From the NCBI RefSeq assembly GCF_018224955.1, contig NZ_JAGTUU010000002.1, positions 186,001 through 250,000 of the forward strand: a stretch of 64,000 bases of DNA, read 5' to 3'. Positions 1 to 8,294 of this stretch are shown here, in pieces. Source of the stretch: Thetidibacter halocola. Its GTDB lineage: Bacteria; Pseudomonadota; Alphaproteobacteria; Rhodobacterales; Rhodobacteraceae. The notes under the pieces were generated by a model, which saw only the letters and a list, made by a program, of their open reading frames with translations, had not been told where the DNA came from and made no database searches. Made by a program: the position numbers and the translations under genes. The stretch's first letter is position 1. The number at the start of each line of letters is the position of its first letter.

Positions 1-2
1 GC

Positions 3-164
3 AAGCCGCGCAAGGATGGAATGTGGGTCGTGCACGGCCACACAATCGTGGACGAGCCGATGGCGCAGGCCGGCCGGATCGCCGTCGATACGGGGGCCTA
101 CGCCACCGGGCGTCTGACTGCGGCGCACGTGTCGACTTCGGGTGTGCGCTTTGTGCAAAGCTGA
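3..164 (+). CDS. Metallophosphoesterase (Ser/Thr phosphatase-like), C-terminal fragment
   Basis: Only the last 53 codons are inside the window; the start lies off the left edge. The reading frame begins at base 3 and stops with TGA at 162-164. It contains VVHGHT followed by DTGAYATGRLTA. These match the C-terminal signature of calcineurin-like protein phosphatases of the PrpA/ApaH type, where the His of HGHT is a metal ligand and the DTGA stretch follows closely. The enzyme would hydrolyse phosphomonoesters with a dinuclear metal centre in the cytoplasm. The substrate cannot be told from this fragment. It is followed by about 170 bases of non-coding DNA before the polysaccharide export gene, so the two may not be co-transcribed. 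Confidence 0.72.
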   Translation, partial: KPRKDGMWVVHGHTIVDEPMAQAGRIAVDTGAYATGRLTAAHVSTSGVRFVQS

Positions 165-333
165 CAGTGAAATGTTGCCGTTTGGGCACGAGTCGGGCTG
201 AAAAGGGGCGGGAGTGCTGCGATTGCAGCCTCTCTATTCAAAAGCGACCTTGACCGGGGTATCAAGCACGCAACGCGTGGACTGCGTCCGCCTTGCGGTG
301 GGGTTTGTCGACTTTCGGACTTGTGGGGGCACG

Positions 334-1737
334 ATGAAGAAGACCTTTTCTATCTCCGCGGCACGGGGGCCGTTGCAGTTCTCGAAACTCGCCTTCAAGG
401 CAGTTTCGGTCTCGCTCATGCTGACCACGGCGGGATGCGGCGTGACCTATTTCAGCCCCGAGGTCACGACGCGCGATTCCGTCACGCCGGTCCGCGTGGT
501 CGCCCTTACCCCGGAAACCGTCGCGGCGGCCAACGCGTCGGCCTATGCGCCGCGCAGCCTGCCCGAGGTGTTTTATGCCGCGGCGGGCGGCGGTTCGACC
601 GGGGCCTATGGCGGCCTGCCGGCGGAACCCTTCCTGCCCAATGAGACACCCGGCGAGATCGAGTTCCGGCCCCTGCCCGACATCGACCCCGGCCCCTACC
701 GGATCGGGGTGGGCGACGTGGTGCTGTTGGCGACGCGCGGCTCTGCCACGACGATCGAACAGCTGTCGGGCCTGATCAACGCGCAAAGCCAGCGTCAGGG
801 CTACACGGTGCGCGACGACGGCGCGATTGCCATCCCCGAGGTCGGCACGGTCGACATCGCCGGACTGACGATCCCCGAGGCCGAGGACAAGCTGTTCCAG
901 GTCCTGGTGCAAAGCCAGATTGACCCCTCCTTCAGCCTCGAAGTAGCCGAGTTCAACTCGCAGAAGGTCGCGGTCGGCGGGGCGGTCGAGCGGTCGGCGC
1001 TGGTTCCGCTGACGCTGAACCGGCTCACGCTGTCGGATGTGATCGTCGCTGCGGGCGGGATCGACGCCCGCGATCAGGAATTCGCGACGATCCGGATCTA
1101 CCGGGACGGGACGCTGTACCAGATCCCGGTCGAGATGTATCTCTCGCGCCAGGATCTTCAGAACAAGACGCTGCTGAATGGCGACGCGGTTTACGTGGAT
1201 ACCACCTACGACCTGGACCGCGCGCTGGAGTTCTATCGCAGCCGGATCGACGTGATCTCGCTGCGGAATTCGGCGCGCAGTTCGGCGCTGAACACGCTGA
1301 ACACCGAGATTTCCATGCGCCGCGCCGCGCTGGACGAACGGCGCAGCCTGTTCCGCAGCCGACAGGACCTGGATGCGGTGGAACGCGACTATGTCTATCT
1401 CAGCGGCGAAGTGGCCAATCAGTCGCGCTTTGCCCTGCCCTTCGACCGGCAGGCCACGCTGGCGGATGTCCTGTATGAGAATGGCGGTTTCAAGACCGTC
1501 ACCGGCGACCCGTCGCAGATCTACGTGCTGCGCGGCAGCGCCGACCCGGATCACATGGGCGCGGTGACGGCCTATCACCTGGACGCCAGCAACGCGGCGA
1601 ACATCGTGATCGCGACGCGTATGCAGATGCGTCCGAACGACGTGGTCTTCATCGAGGAACAGCCGATCACCAAGTGGGGCCGGTCGCTGCAACAACTGTT
1701 CCCGGTCCTGACCCGGAACCTAGAAAGCGCCCTGTGA
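334..1737 (+). CDS. Wza-like polysaccharide export outer-membrane lipoprotein
   Basis: This 467-residue protein starts at ATG 334, preceded by a GGGGG ribosome-binding stretch; an upstream in-frame ATG at 214 would place 40 residues before the signal peptide and is less likely. A type II signal peptide ends in the lipobox LTTAGC, so it should be an outer-membrane lipoprotein. Residues around 125-200 carry a Poly_export domain (PYRIGVGDVVLL) followed by SLBB-type beta-grasp segments (VAVGGAV), as in Wza/KpsD. The family forms the outer-membrane channel for capsule or exopolysaccharide in Wzx/Wzy-type systems. A long helical insertion (about residues 290-360) is present. It is convergent with the sugar transferase, separated by a strong bidirectional terminator. 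No Wzc-like copolymerase is visible in this window. Confidence 0.88.
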   Translation: MKKTFSISAARGPLQFSKLAFKAVSVSLMLTTAGCGVTYFSPEVTTRDSVTPVRVVALTPETVAAANASAYAPRSLPEVFYAAAGGGSTGAYGGLPAEPFLPNETPGEIEFRPLPDIDPGPYRIGVGDVVLLATRGSATTIEQLSGLINAQSQRQGYTVRDDGAIAIPEVGTVDIAGLTIPEAEDKLFQVLVQSQIDPSFSLEVAEFNSQKVAVGGAVERSALVPLTLNRLTLSDVIVAAGGIDARDQEFATIRIYRDGTLYQIPVEMYLSRQDLQNKTLLNGDAVYVDTTYDLDRALEFYRSRIDVISLRNSARSSALNTLNTEISMRRAALDERRSLFRSRQDLDAVERDYVYLSGEVANQSRFALPFDRQATLADVLYENGGFKTVTGDPSQIYVLRGSADPDHMGAVTAYHLDASNAANIVIATRMQMRPNDVVFIEEQPITKWGRSLQQLFPVLTRNLESAL

Positions 1738-1771
1738 TCGCGCCGCTGGCGGCGATAAAGCATATGTGAGC

Positions 1772-1810
1772 ACAAGGAAAAGGCAGCCGGATCGGCTGCC
1801 TTTTCCTTGT
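1772..1810. terminator. Perfect bidirectional Rho-independent terminator
   Basis: An 18-base arm, ACAAGGAAAAGGCAGCCG at 1772-1789, is repeated exactly as its reverse complement at 1793-1810 across a 3-base loop. The outer part of each arm is A-rich or T-rich, so the hairpin has a U-tract on both strands. It sits between the convergent export lipoprotein gene and the sugar transferase gene and should terminate both. Confidence 0.9.
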
Positions 1811-1844
1811 GTCAGGTCGGGGTGAGGGCTGGCAGGTCGGGCTG

Positions 1845-2531
1845 TCAGGCTCCGGCGCCACGCACCACGACACTCAGCGTTCTCCAAGCGATCCACAGTT
1901 CCAACTGGACGCTCGAATGGCTGATGTAATACAGGTCGGCGGCAACCTTGCGACGGGTCGCCTCGACACCAACAGCATAGCCGACCTCTGTCTGCGCCAG
2001 CCCGCTGATGCCGGGGCGCACGACATGACGCTCGCGATAGCCTGGGATTTCCGACAGGAAGTGGATGGCGTGGTCATAATAGTCGGGTCGCGGTCCGATC
2101 AGGCTCATGTCGCCCTTCAGAACGTTCAGGACCTGCGGTAACTCGTCGATCCGGGTCTTGCGCATGAAACCGCCAAGCGGCGTGATGCGATCTCTCTCGA
2201 GCGAGTCATTTGCATTTCGCTGGATCGTGTCGATTTCCCGCATGCTGCGGAACTTGATCGCCGGGAACGGATTGCAGCTGCGGCCCATCCGTTTCTGCAC
2301 GTAGAACAGGGTTCCCGGATTGTAGAGCGGGTTCAGGATCAGAAGCAGCAATGCGACCAGTCCAATGACCGGCAGAAGCAACGCAGCCACGATCAGATCG
2401 AAGCTGCGTTTGAAAATGGAGAAAACCAGAGTGCCTCTGTCGGTGCGGGCTCTCAGTCGCTTGGCGACGCCCGGCAGCGAAGATGAATCCAGAAAAGCTG
2501 TGTCAAACAAGTCGATACACCCCGACAGCAT
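1845..2531 (-). CDS. Initiating sugar-phosphate transferase (undecaprenyl-phosphate type)
   Basis: This 228-residue protein belongs to the bacterial sugar transferase family (ExoY/WcaJ/PglC type). One N-terminal hydrophobic hairpin follows FKRSFDL (residues about 38-66). The catalytic domain shows FPAIKFRSM, TRIDELPQ and LIGPRPDY, all conserved family motifs. It would transfer a hexose-1-phosphate from a UDP-sugar to undecaprenyl phosphate on the inner membrane face, starting the repeat unit. The short length fits the monotopic ExoY class rather than the five-span WbaP class. There is no good Shine-Dalgarno before ATG 2531, but no better start is visible. A promoter with a CtrA-like box lies just upstream. 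Confidence 0.88.
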   Translation of the reverse strand: MLSGCIDLFDTAFLDSSSLPGVAKRLRARTDRGTLVFSIFKRSFDLIVAALLLPVIGLVALLLLILNPLYNPGTLFYVQKRMGRSCNPFPAIKFRSMREIDTIQRNANDSLERDRITPLGGFMRKTRIDELPQVLNVLKGDMSLIGPRPDYYDHAIHFLSEIPGYRERHVVRPGISGLAQTEVGYAVGVEATRRKVAADLYYISHSSVQLELWIAWRTLSVVVRGAGA

Positions 2532-2561
2532 GATGCGAGAACGGCTGCGTCACGGTTCAGG

Positions 2562-2589
2562 GGTATATTTAACGCATCGTTAAAGTCAA
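2562..2589 (-). promoter_or_regulatory. Candidate sigma70-type promoter for the sugar transferase
   Basis: Read on the minus strand there is TTGACT (2584-2589), a 16-base spacer and TATACC (2562-2567), about 30 bases before the sugar transferase start. The region is strikingly A+T rich for this genome. The match to the -35 element is 5/6 and to the -10 element 4/6. The CtrA-like box fills the spacer. Confidence 0.45.
2569..2583. promoter_or_regulatory. CtrA-like binding site (TTAA-N7-TTAA)
   Basis: TTAACGCATCGTTAA has two TTAA half-sites separated by exactly seven bases, the known full-site architecture for the alphaproteobacterial response regulator CtrA. It lies between the candidate -35 and -10 elements of the sugar transferase promoter. 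Two more TTAA half-sites follow at 2590-2593 and 2629-2632, the first at a 6-base spacing that does not fit the consensus. Confidence 0.45.
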
Positions 2590-2780
2590 TTAACGGTTTG
2601 TGAATCCAACAGTTTTCTAAAATTGGGGTTAATTTTGTCGCAAATCCGGTCAGTCGTGCACAGCGAACAACCTGGGGTTGTTCACGCTTGTGACACATCG
2701 GTCGTGCTGCGGTTTAGTGCAGGTTTCGGAACACCCGTAAAAGCTGGCCTAGACGCCCGACCGTGCCCTGCGCCGGTTGT

Positions 2781-3320
2781 TCAGCTGGCGCAGCGACTCT
2801 CCGCTTCTTCGTAGGCGGCGGTAAACCCGAGCAACGAGAAGGTATCCTTCGTTGTTGTCCCGCGGGCCGAAACCGCAGTCAGGACTGCATTGGCGCCACG
2901 CTTCATCGAGGTGATCATCTTGGCGTCGTCCTGCGGAGTCGCGGGCCAGGCCCACTCGCCCTCGGTATAGAGCTCGAACTGCGTGCCATCGACCTCGACA
3001 TTGACAGTCGAACCGTTGGCGAAAGGATAGCCGCCGGTAAAGGCGATCTGGCCCGAGACGCCGGCCCCGGGTCGGAAGAACACCATCAGCAGGATCTCGC
3101 CCCGCGTCACGGCGACGACGCGGCCATCCTTGGTGTTGACGCTCTCCTTGTAGGTGGTGACGGCCCAGCATTCGCGGGGATTGTCACCCTCGAATACCGA
3201 CCAGTCGGTCATCGCATCGACGCGATTGGTGCTTTCCTGTTGCGCCTGCGCGATCGTTGCCGCGCCCAGCGACAGGACGAAGGCGCACGCGCCGACCACC
3301 CGACCAAGCCCTGATTTCAT
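2781..3320 (-). CDS. Invasion-associated locus B (IalB)-like exported protein
   Basis: This is a 179-residue protein with a clear signal peptide ending ATIAQAQ. The mature part begins with W-x-VF, then CWAVT, ends in ESRCAS, and contains VNVEVDG-type strands. These features match the IalB family, which is abundant in Alphaproteobacteria and has a beta-sandwich fold with a conserved Cys pair. The biochemical role is not established; envelope or redox functions have been suggested for relatives. It is divergent from the asparaginase gene. A second family member is at 22114-22617. Family assignment is fairly good, function unknown. Confidence 0.62.
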   Translation of the reverse strand: MKSGLGRVVGACAFVLSLGAATIAQAQQESTNRVDAMTDWSVFEGDNPRECWAVTTYKESVNTKDGRVVAVTRGEILLMVFFRPGAGVSGQIAFTGGYPFANGSTVNVEVDGTQFELYTEGEWAWPATPQDDAKMITSMKRGANAVLTAVSARGTTTKDTFSLLGFTAAYEEAESRCAS

Positions 3321-3495
3321 GTTCCAGCCTCCAGCTGTCCGTGCCTCAACATGGCGGCAGGCCTGTCTTTTCCGGCTGCTCGCCGCCGCAGGAGCGCCAC
3401 CGCGCGCTTTTCTCTCGACGGCGCGAGAATAGCCTGAAAGAAACGCGGCGTGAAAGCCCCGTTGGCAGAAAGTTGCTCAGAGATGAGGTGTCGTG

Positions 3496-4506
3496 ATGGG
3501 ATCGCCTGATACGCTTGTCGAGGTCTGGCGCGGACCCTTCGCCGAAAGCGTTCATTCCGGTCATGCGGTGATCTGCGATGGTACTGGACAAATCGTGCAG
3601 GCCTGGGGCGACCCGGCCGCGGTCGTCTTGCCACGCAGCTCGTCCAAGATGATCCAGGCGCTGCCGCTGCTGACCTCCGGCGCGGCGGACGCGGTCGGGC
3701 TGGACAGGCGACGGCTGGCGCTGGCCTGCGCCTCGCACCAGGGCGCGACGATTCATGTCGAGGCGGTGGCCGACTGGCTGGCCGAGATCGGCATGGGCGA
3801 GGATGCGCTGCGCTGCGGTCCGCAGGTTTCGCGCGACGATGACCTGCGCGACGCGATGATCCGCGCGAACGAGGCGCCCTGCCAACTGCACAACAACTGT
3901 TCCGGCAAGCATGCCGGGTTCCTGACGCTGGCGCGGCACCTGGGCGCCGGGCCGGAATACATCGAGCCCGACCACCCCGTGCAGCGCGCCGCGCTGGAGG
4001 CTTTCGAGATGACGACCGGAGAGACCAGTCCCGGCTTCGGTATCGACGGCTGCTCGGCGCCGAACTTTGCCGCCACGATGCAGGGCATGGCGCGGGCGAT
4101 GGCGTGGTTTGCGGGTGCGAACACGCGCAGCGATACGGCCTCGCAGGCGGCGGCGCGGCTGGTCGAGGCGATGATGCTGCATCCCGAGATGGTGGCGGGC
4201 GAGGGGCGCGCCTGCACCCGGCTGATGCGCGCGGCGTCGGAACCCGTGGCGCTCAAGACCGGGGCCGAGGGCTACTTCGTGGCGATCCTGCCCCGGCGCG
4301 GCATGGGCATCGCGCTCAAGATCGCGGACGGGGCGACGCGGGCCTCCGAATGCGCGATCTCTGCGATCCTCGTGCGGCTCGGCGTTCTGGACCCGGCGAA
4401 CCCCGAGGTGCAAGCCTTTCTCAACCCGCCCGAGACCAACCGTCGCGGCATCGTGGTCGGCGACATCCGGCCTGTGTCTGGCCTGGCGGACGGAGGCGGG
4501 GTCTGA
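3496..4506 (+). CDS. Asparaginase II family protein
   Basis: This 336-residue protein matches the asparaginase II (PF06089) family, which is distinct from the classical bacterial type I/II enzymes. Visible family motifs are VEVWRGPFAESVHSGHAV near the start, PRSSSKMIQALPLL with the conserved SSSK, CASHQG, and HNNCSGKHAGFL. The predicted reaction is hydrolysis of L-asparagine to aspartate and ammonia in the cytoplasm; no signal peptide is seen. ATG 3496 was preferred over GTG 3493 because the GAGG at 3485-3488 then has a 7-base spacing. It is convergent with serB, with only five bases between the stop codons. Confidence 0.85.
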   Translation: MGSPDTLVEVWRGPFAESVHSGHAVICDGTGQIVQAWGDPAAVVLPRSSSKMIQALPLLTSGAADAVGLDRRRLALACASHQGATIHVEAVADWLAEIGMGEDALRCGPQVSRDDDLRDAMIRANEAPCQLHNNCSGKHAGFLTLARHLGAGPEYIEPDHPVQRAALEAFEMTTGETSPGFGIDGCSAPNFAATMQGMARAMAWFAGANTRSDTASQAAARLVEAMMLHPEMVAGEGRACTRLMRAASEPVALKTGAEGYFVAILPRRGMGIALKIADGATRASECAISAILVRLGVLDPANPEVQAFLNPPETNRRGIVVGDIRPVSGLADGGGV

Positions 4507-4511
4507 CCGGC

Positions 4512-5381
4512 CTAGGCCGGGTGGAATTCGGCGCGCGGATAGCCTTGCAGATACAGCAGCGCGCTGAGGTCGCCGTGGTTCACCCGCAGGTCGCATTGCG
4601 CCTGCACCGACGGCTTGGCGTGCAGCGCCACACCCATGCCGGCCCGGTTCAACATGCCTAGATCGTTCGCCCCGTCGCCCACCGCGATCACATCGGCCTC
4701 TGTGATGCCCAGCCGGGCGGTGATTTCCTCCAGCGCCTGCACCTTGGCCTCGCGCCCGAGGATCGGTTGTGCCACGGTGCCGGTCAGTGCGCCATCCGCT
4801 ATGTGCAGCGTGTTGGCGCGGTTTTCGTGGAACCCCAGCATCGCCGCGACCCGCGTGGTGAAGGCGGTGAACCCGCCCGACACCAGCGCGGTATAGCCAC
4901 CCGCCGCCTTCATCGTGGCGATCAGCTCGGGGCCGCCGGGCATCAGGGTGATGCGTGTCTCGACAACGCGGTCGATGACCCCGGCGGGCAGGCCGCGCAG
5001 CAGCGCGACGCGCTCGGTCAACGCGCCCTCGAAATCCAGCTCTCCGTTCATCGCGCGGGCGGTGATGTCCTTGACCCGCGCGCCGACCCCGGCCTCGTCG
5101 GCCAGTTCGTCGATGCATTCCTGCCGGATCATCGTGCTGTCCATGTCGGCCAGCAGCATCCGCTTGCGGCGGCCCGCGGCGGGAAGCAGGTTCAGGTCGG
5201 CCAAGCCGCCGATCTCGGCGCGCACCGTGTCGAAATTCGTCGGCTGGCTGGCCACGGGAAACTCTGCCGCTTCATCCGGAGAGAGCCATGTCGCCTCACC
5301 GCCACCCATCGCGTTGCGCAAGGACTCCACCAGCGCGGGATCCAGCGTTCCGGGCTTGGCGATAAGAGAAACGATGAACAT
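4512..5381 (-). CDS. serB: Phosphoserine phosphatase
   Basis: This 289-residue HAD-superfamily enzyme carries out the last step of serine biosynthesis: O-phospho-L-serine plus water gives serine plus phosphate. Motif I is DMDST at residues 79-83, where D79 is the nucleophile and D81 the acid/base. Motif II is the SGGF segment, and motif III with the metal site is GDGANDLGML. An N-terminal regulatory-like extension of about 70 residues is present, as usual for proteobacterial SerB. Key residues are intact. No serA or serC is adjacent. Confidence 0.96.
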   Translation of the reverse strand: MFIVSLIAKPGTLDPALVESLRNAMGGGEATWLSPDEAAEFPVASQPTNFDTVRAEIGGLADLNLLPAAGRRKRMLLADMDSTMIRQECIDELADEAGVGARVKDITARAMNGELDFEGALTERVALLRGLPAGVIDRVVETRITLMPGGPELIATMKAAGGYTALVSGGFTAFTTRVAAMLGFHENRANTLHIADGALTGTVAQPILGREAKVQALEEITARLGITEADVIAVGDGANDLGMLNRAGMGVALHAKPSVQAQCDLRVNHGDLSALLYLQGYPRAEFHPA

Positions 5382-5456
5382 GGGGTGGGTTCCTTGGCCG
5401 GGGTGTTGCGCGGCTTGTAGGGCAGGAACCGGGCGGGGAAAAGCGTGCCTGCGCAG

Positions 5457-6752
5457 TCAGAAGACCGTAGGCGCGGGACCGTCGCCGCCCGACCGCACCC
5501 AGTCATGGACACGCGCCACCTGGCCCGCCTTGCGCGACCACAGGAAGTGGTCCTGCACCCTCTGCCGCGCGGCCCGCGCCAACGCGGGCAGGGCCGAGGG
5601 ATCGTCGGCCAGTGCGCGCAGCCTTTGCCCGAAAGCCTCGACGATCTGCTGACGGTTGCCGCAGGGAACCTTCAGGCCCGTCCCTTGCGTCACCAGTTCA
5701 CCCGGCCCGGCATAGTCGACCACCAGCGGCACGACGCCCAGCGCCATCGCCTCGAGCACGACGCCGCCGCCGAATTCGCGGATCGACGGAAAGGCCAGCA
5801 GGTGACAGCGGCAGAGAATGTCCTGCACCGCGCCATGTTCCTGCCAGCCGTGAAAGGTGACGCCCTGCCTGATCTCCAGTGTCTGCGCCTGCGTCTTGAG
5901 CCAGGGCAGCATCGGCCCGTCACCGATCAGATCGAGATGCAGGCCCCCCTCGCGGATCAGCGGGGCGGCGGCCTGCAAAAGCATATCCGGCCCCTTGTAG
6001 GGCACCATCCGACCCACGAAACCGGCCCGCAACATGCCCGAGGGCGCGGCAACCCGGTTGAACCGCGCCGGGTCGATGCCGTTCTCGGGCAGGTAGACCG
6101 TCTTGCCCCGATACCGCGCCGGGATCTCGGATTCCGTGTGGCGCGACCCCACGAGGATCGCCGCCGCGTCGCGCAACGTCGCGTCCCGCCCGGGCAGCAG
6201 CCTGTAGGCAGACCGCAGGCGGCTCAGCCATTCGCGTTCGGCCAGCATCTCTGCCTCGAAACCCGGTGGCCAAGGCACGCCGCCATTGAGCGGACCAAGG
6301 ACAAACGGCACCCCCGCCTTGGCGCAACGTGCGGCCAGCGGCGAAGCAATTGTGGGCGAGAGCGGCGTGATGCGGTGAACGATGTCGTATTCCCCGCCTC
6401 GTATCGCGTCGCCGAAACGCCGCCAGACCAGCCGTTCGAACCAGGGATAGGACAGGGCGTTGATCGCCTGCACCATGGTCCAGCCTTTGCCTTCGCCCAT
6501 GCGCAGGGCCTCGGCCAGTTTCCACATCGGGCGGGCCAGAGCCTCGGAGTCGATGGCGGTGAAGTCGCGCCCCTCGACCAGTCCGGCGCGGAGGATGGGA
6601 TCGCGGTTGCGGACCTGCGTGACCAGATGCACATCCGACACCTCGCGCAGCGCCTGCGCCAGCGACCAGCCCACCAGCGGCACGCTGACCCAGTCGGGGT
6701 TCGCTGCCTCGGCGATCGCCAGGACACGCCGCCTCACAGGATCGGTTTCCAT
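5457..6752 (-). CDS. Glycosyltransferase, GT4-like
   Basis: This 431-residue protein has the two-Rossmann architecture of GT-B retaining glycosyltransferases. The C-terminal half contains GFVGRMVPYKGPDMLL, LIGDGP, FHGW and the donor-binding E-x7-E region (SIREFGGGVVLEAMA), typical of Glycos_transf_1. It should add a sugar from a nucleotide-sugar donor to the lipid-linked exopolysaccharide repeat unit in the cytoplasm. The start at ATG 6752 lies inside the 3' end of the upstream membrane protein gene (19-base overlap), suggesting translational coupling. Donor and acceptor sugars cannot be predicted. Confidence 0.87.
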   Translation of the reverse strand: METDPVRRRVLAIAEAANPDWVSVPLVGWSLAQALREVSDVHLVTQVRNRDPILRAGLVEGRDFTAIDSEALARPMWKLAEALRMGEGKGWTMVQAINALSYPWFERLVWRRFGDAIRGGEYDIVHRITPLSPTIASPLAARCAKAGVPFVLGPLNGGVPWPPGFEAEMLAEREWLSRLRSAYRLLPGRDATLRDAAAILVGSRHTESEIPARYRGKTVYLPENGIDPARFNRVAAPSGMLRAGFVGRMVPYKGPDMLLQAAAPLIREGGLHLDLIGDGPMLPWLKTQAQTLEIRQGVTFHGWQEHGAVQDILCRCHLLAFPSIREFGGGVVLEAMALGVVPLVVDYAGPGELVTQGTGLKVPCGNRQQIVEAFGQRLRALADDPSALPALARAARQRVQDHFLWSRKAGQVARVHDWVRSGGDGPAPTVF

Positions 6753-8131
6753 TTCAACGTTGCGTCGGCGCGGCGCAGGTTCAGCCGTTCGCGCCGCAAC
6801 TGCTCGGCATAACCGGTCAGCGCCCCCGCGATCAGCCAGGTCAGCGGCGTCAGCGTGGCGTTGGGCAGCATGTCGAAGACGTTGACCGCCAGGATCAGTG
6901 ACAGCGGTGCGATCCACGGCGATACCGTCCCGGCCCGTGCTAGCGCGGATTCGCGCCAGAGCAGCAGGATGGGAAGCACCAGCAGCCCGAATTCCGCAAG
7001 GAAGCCGATCCAGCCATAGACCCCGATCACGATGATCCAGCGCCCGTCCGTCACCGTCAGGATGCGGCCCGAAAACGGGTCAAGGATGTGGTTCCGACCC
7101 CAGCTTCCCCAGCCGAAGACCGGCTTTTCATAGGCGCGTTCCAACAGCGTGTTCTCGTTGTCAAACCGGAATTGCAGCGAATAGGCGCGTTCGGGGTCGA
7201 TGCTGGCCGCAGCCGCCAGCAGCCGATCCTGCGGCACCAGGTCGGCACCTTTGAGCACGGGATAGCCGATGGCCAGCAGTCCGATCAGCAGCGCCACGCG
7301 GATCTGCATGCGCCTGCCCAGAAGCACCACCACCGGCACGAGCAGTGCGGCAAAGATCATCGCGCCGAGCGATTTCGCCAGGAACAGCACCATCAGCAGG
7401 TAGGCCGCCCCGGCGAGATAGCGGAACCGGTTTCCCGCCTCGGCCTGCCGCCAGAGCGCGAGGGTGGCGACCACCGCCGTCATGCAGAAGAACGCAACCC
7501 ACAGCCCGTGATACAGGAAGACCACCGGGCGATAGCCGCCAAACCGGATCGATTGGGCGAAATAGTGCTGGAAATACCCGTAGATCCAGTTGTTCAACTG
7601 CGGCGATAGGCGGACCTCGATCAGCATCAGGACAGAGTATACCAAGCCGCCGATCATCAGCGCGCGCAGCATCTCGCGCTGCGCGTCGGCACTGGCCAGG
7701 AACTGCCGCGCCAGAAGGAAGGGAACGATCAGCAGGAACTGCTGCACCATCAGCGCCAACGCATCCTTCACCCCCAGCCCCGGCAGGCCGATCTGGCCGA
7801 AGAACACCGCCTCCTCGTTGGTCATGACGGTCAGGATCGGGGACAGGACGAAGGTCAGGACCAGCGCCTTGCCTATCAGGCTGTCGGGCAGGATCGGCCC
7901 ATCGTAGCCATAGCGCCAGAGCGCTATCGCCAGGGCAGCCAGCGCGGGGATGTTGTGCTTGTTCAACGGCGGCATCAGCGGCAGGTCAAAGACCGCGGGC
8001 GGTTCCGGCAGGAACAGGTAGCCCAGCAGCAACGACCAGATCAGCGCGCGCGCTGGTGTCAGCCGCCCGTAAAGGGCGGCCACGACCACCGGAAAGATGG
8101 CCAGCGCGAGAAAGGCGATCGGGTTGGGCAT
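6734..8131 (-). CDS. O-antigen polymerase/ligase-like polysaccharide polymerase
   Basis: This 465-residue integral membrane protein has about 10-12 predicted spans and a large hydrophilic periplasmic loop in the C-terminal half. The loop carries ERAYEKPVFGWGSWG, resembling the P-x-x-G-x-G signature of Wzy/WaaL polymerases and ligases. It would polymerise lipid-linked repeat units in the periplasm. It is first in a two-gene minus-strand unit with the GT4 gene. The neighbouring export and transferase genes support a role in exopolysaccharide. Wzy and WaaL cannot be separated on sequence features alone. Confidence 0.8.
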   Translation of the reverse strand: MPNPIAFLALAIFPVVVAALYGRLTPARALIWSLLLGYLFLPEPPAVFDLPLMPPLNKHNIPALAALAIALWRYGYDGPILPDSLIGKALVLTFVLSPILTVMTNEEAVFFGQIGLPGLGVKDALALMVQQFLLIVPFLLARQFLASADAQREMLRALMIGGLVYSVLMLIEVRLSPQLNNWIYGYFQHYFAQSIRFGGYRPVVFLYHGLWVAFFCMTAVVATLALWRQAEAGNRFRYLAGAAYLLMVLFLAKSLGAMIFAALLVPVVVLLGRRMQIRVALLIGLLAIGYPVLKGADLVPQDRLLAAAASIDPERAYSLQFRFDNENTLLERAYEKPVFGWGSWGRNHILDPFSGRILTVTDGRWIIVIGVYGWIGFLAEFGLLVLPILLLWRESALARAGTVSPWIAPLSLILAVNVFDMLPNATLTPLTWLIAGALTGYAEQLRRERLNLRRADATLKWKPIL

Positions 8132-8294
8132 TGGCCCTCGCGGCTCCTGTCAGTTGCGGTTTACCATCGCGCTGCGGCAATGTCGCGGCGGCTTTGCGGC
8201 CATGAAGGGAAAGCGTGGCGCCCTCGCGCTGCGGTCAAACTGTGGCCGCAATGCGGTGGCAACCCGCCGCGAGAGGCAGACAGGAACGACACGG

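Noticed and set aside
262-1695. Long open frame on the minus strand opposite the export lipoprotein gene
   Set aside because: Arg/His/Gln-rich product with no motif; it mirrors codon bias of the real plus-strand gene, which has a signal peptide and family motifs.
2580-2593. Second CtrA site from TTAA at 2580 and 2590
   Set aside because: Spacing is six bases, not seven; only the 2569-2583 pair fits the consensus.
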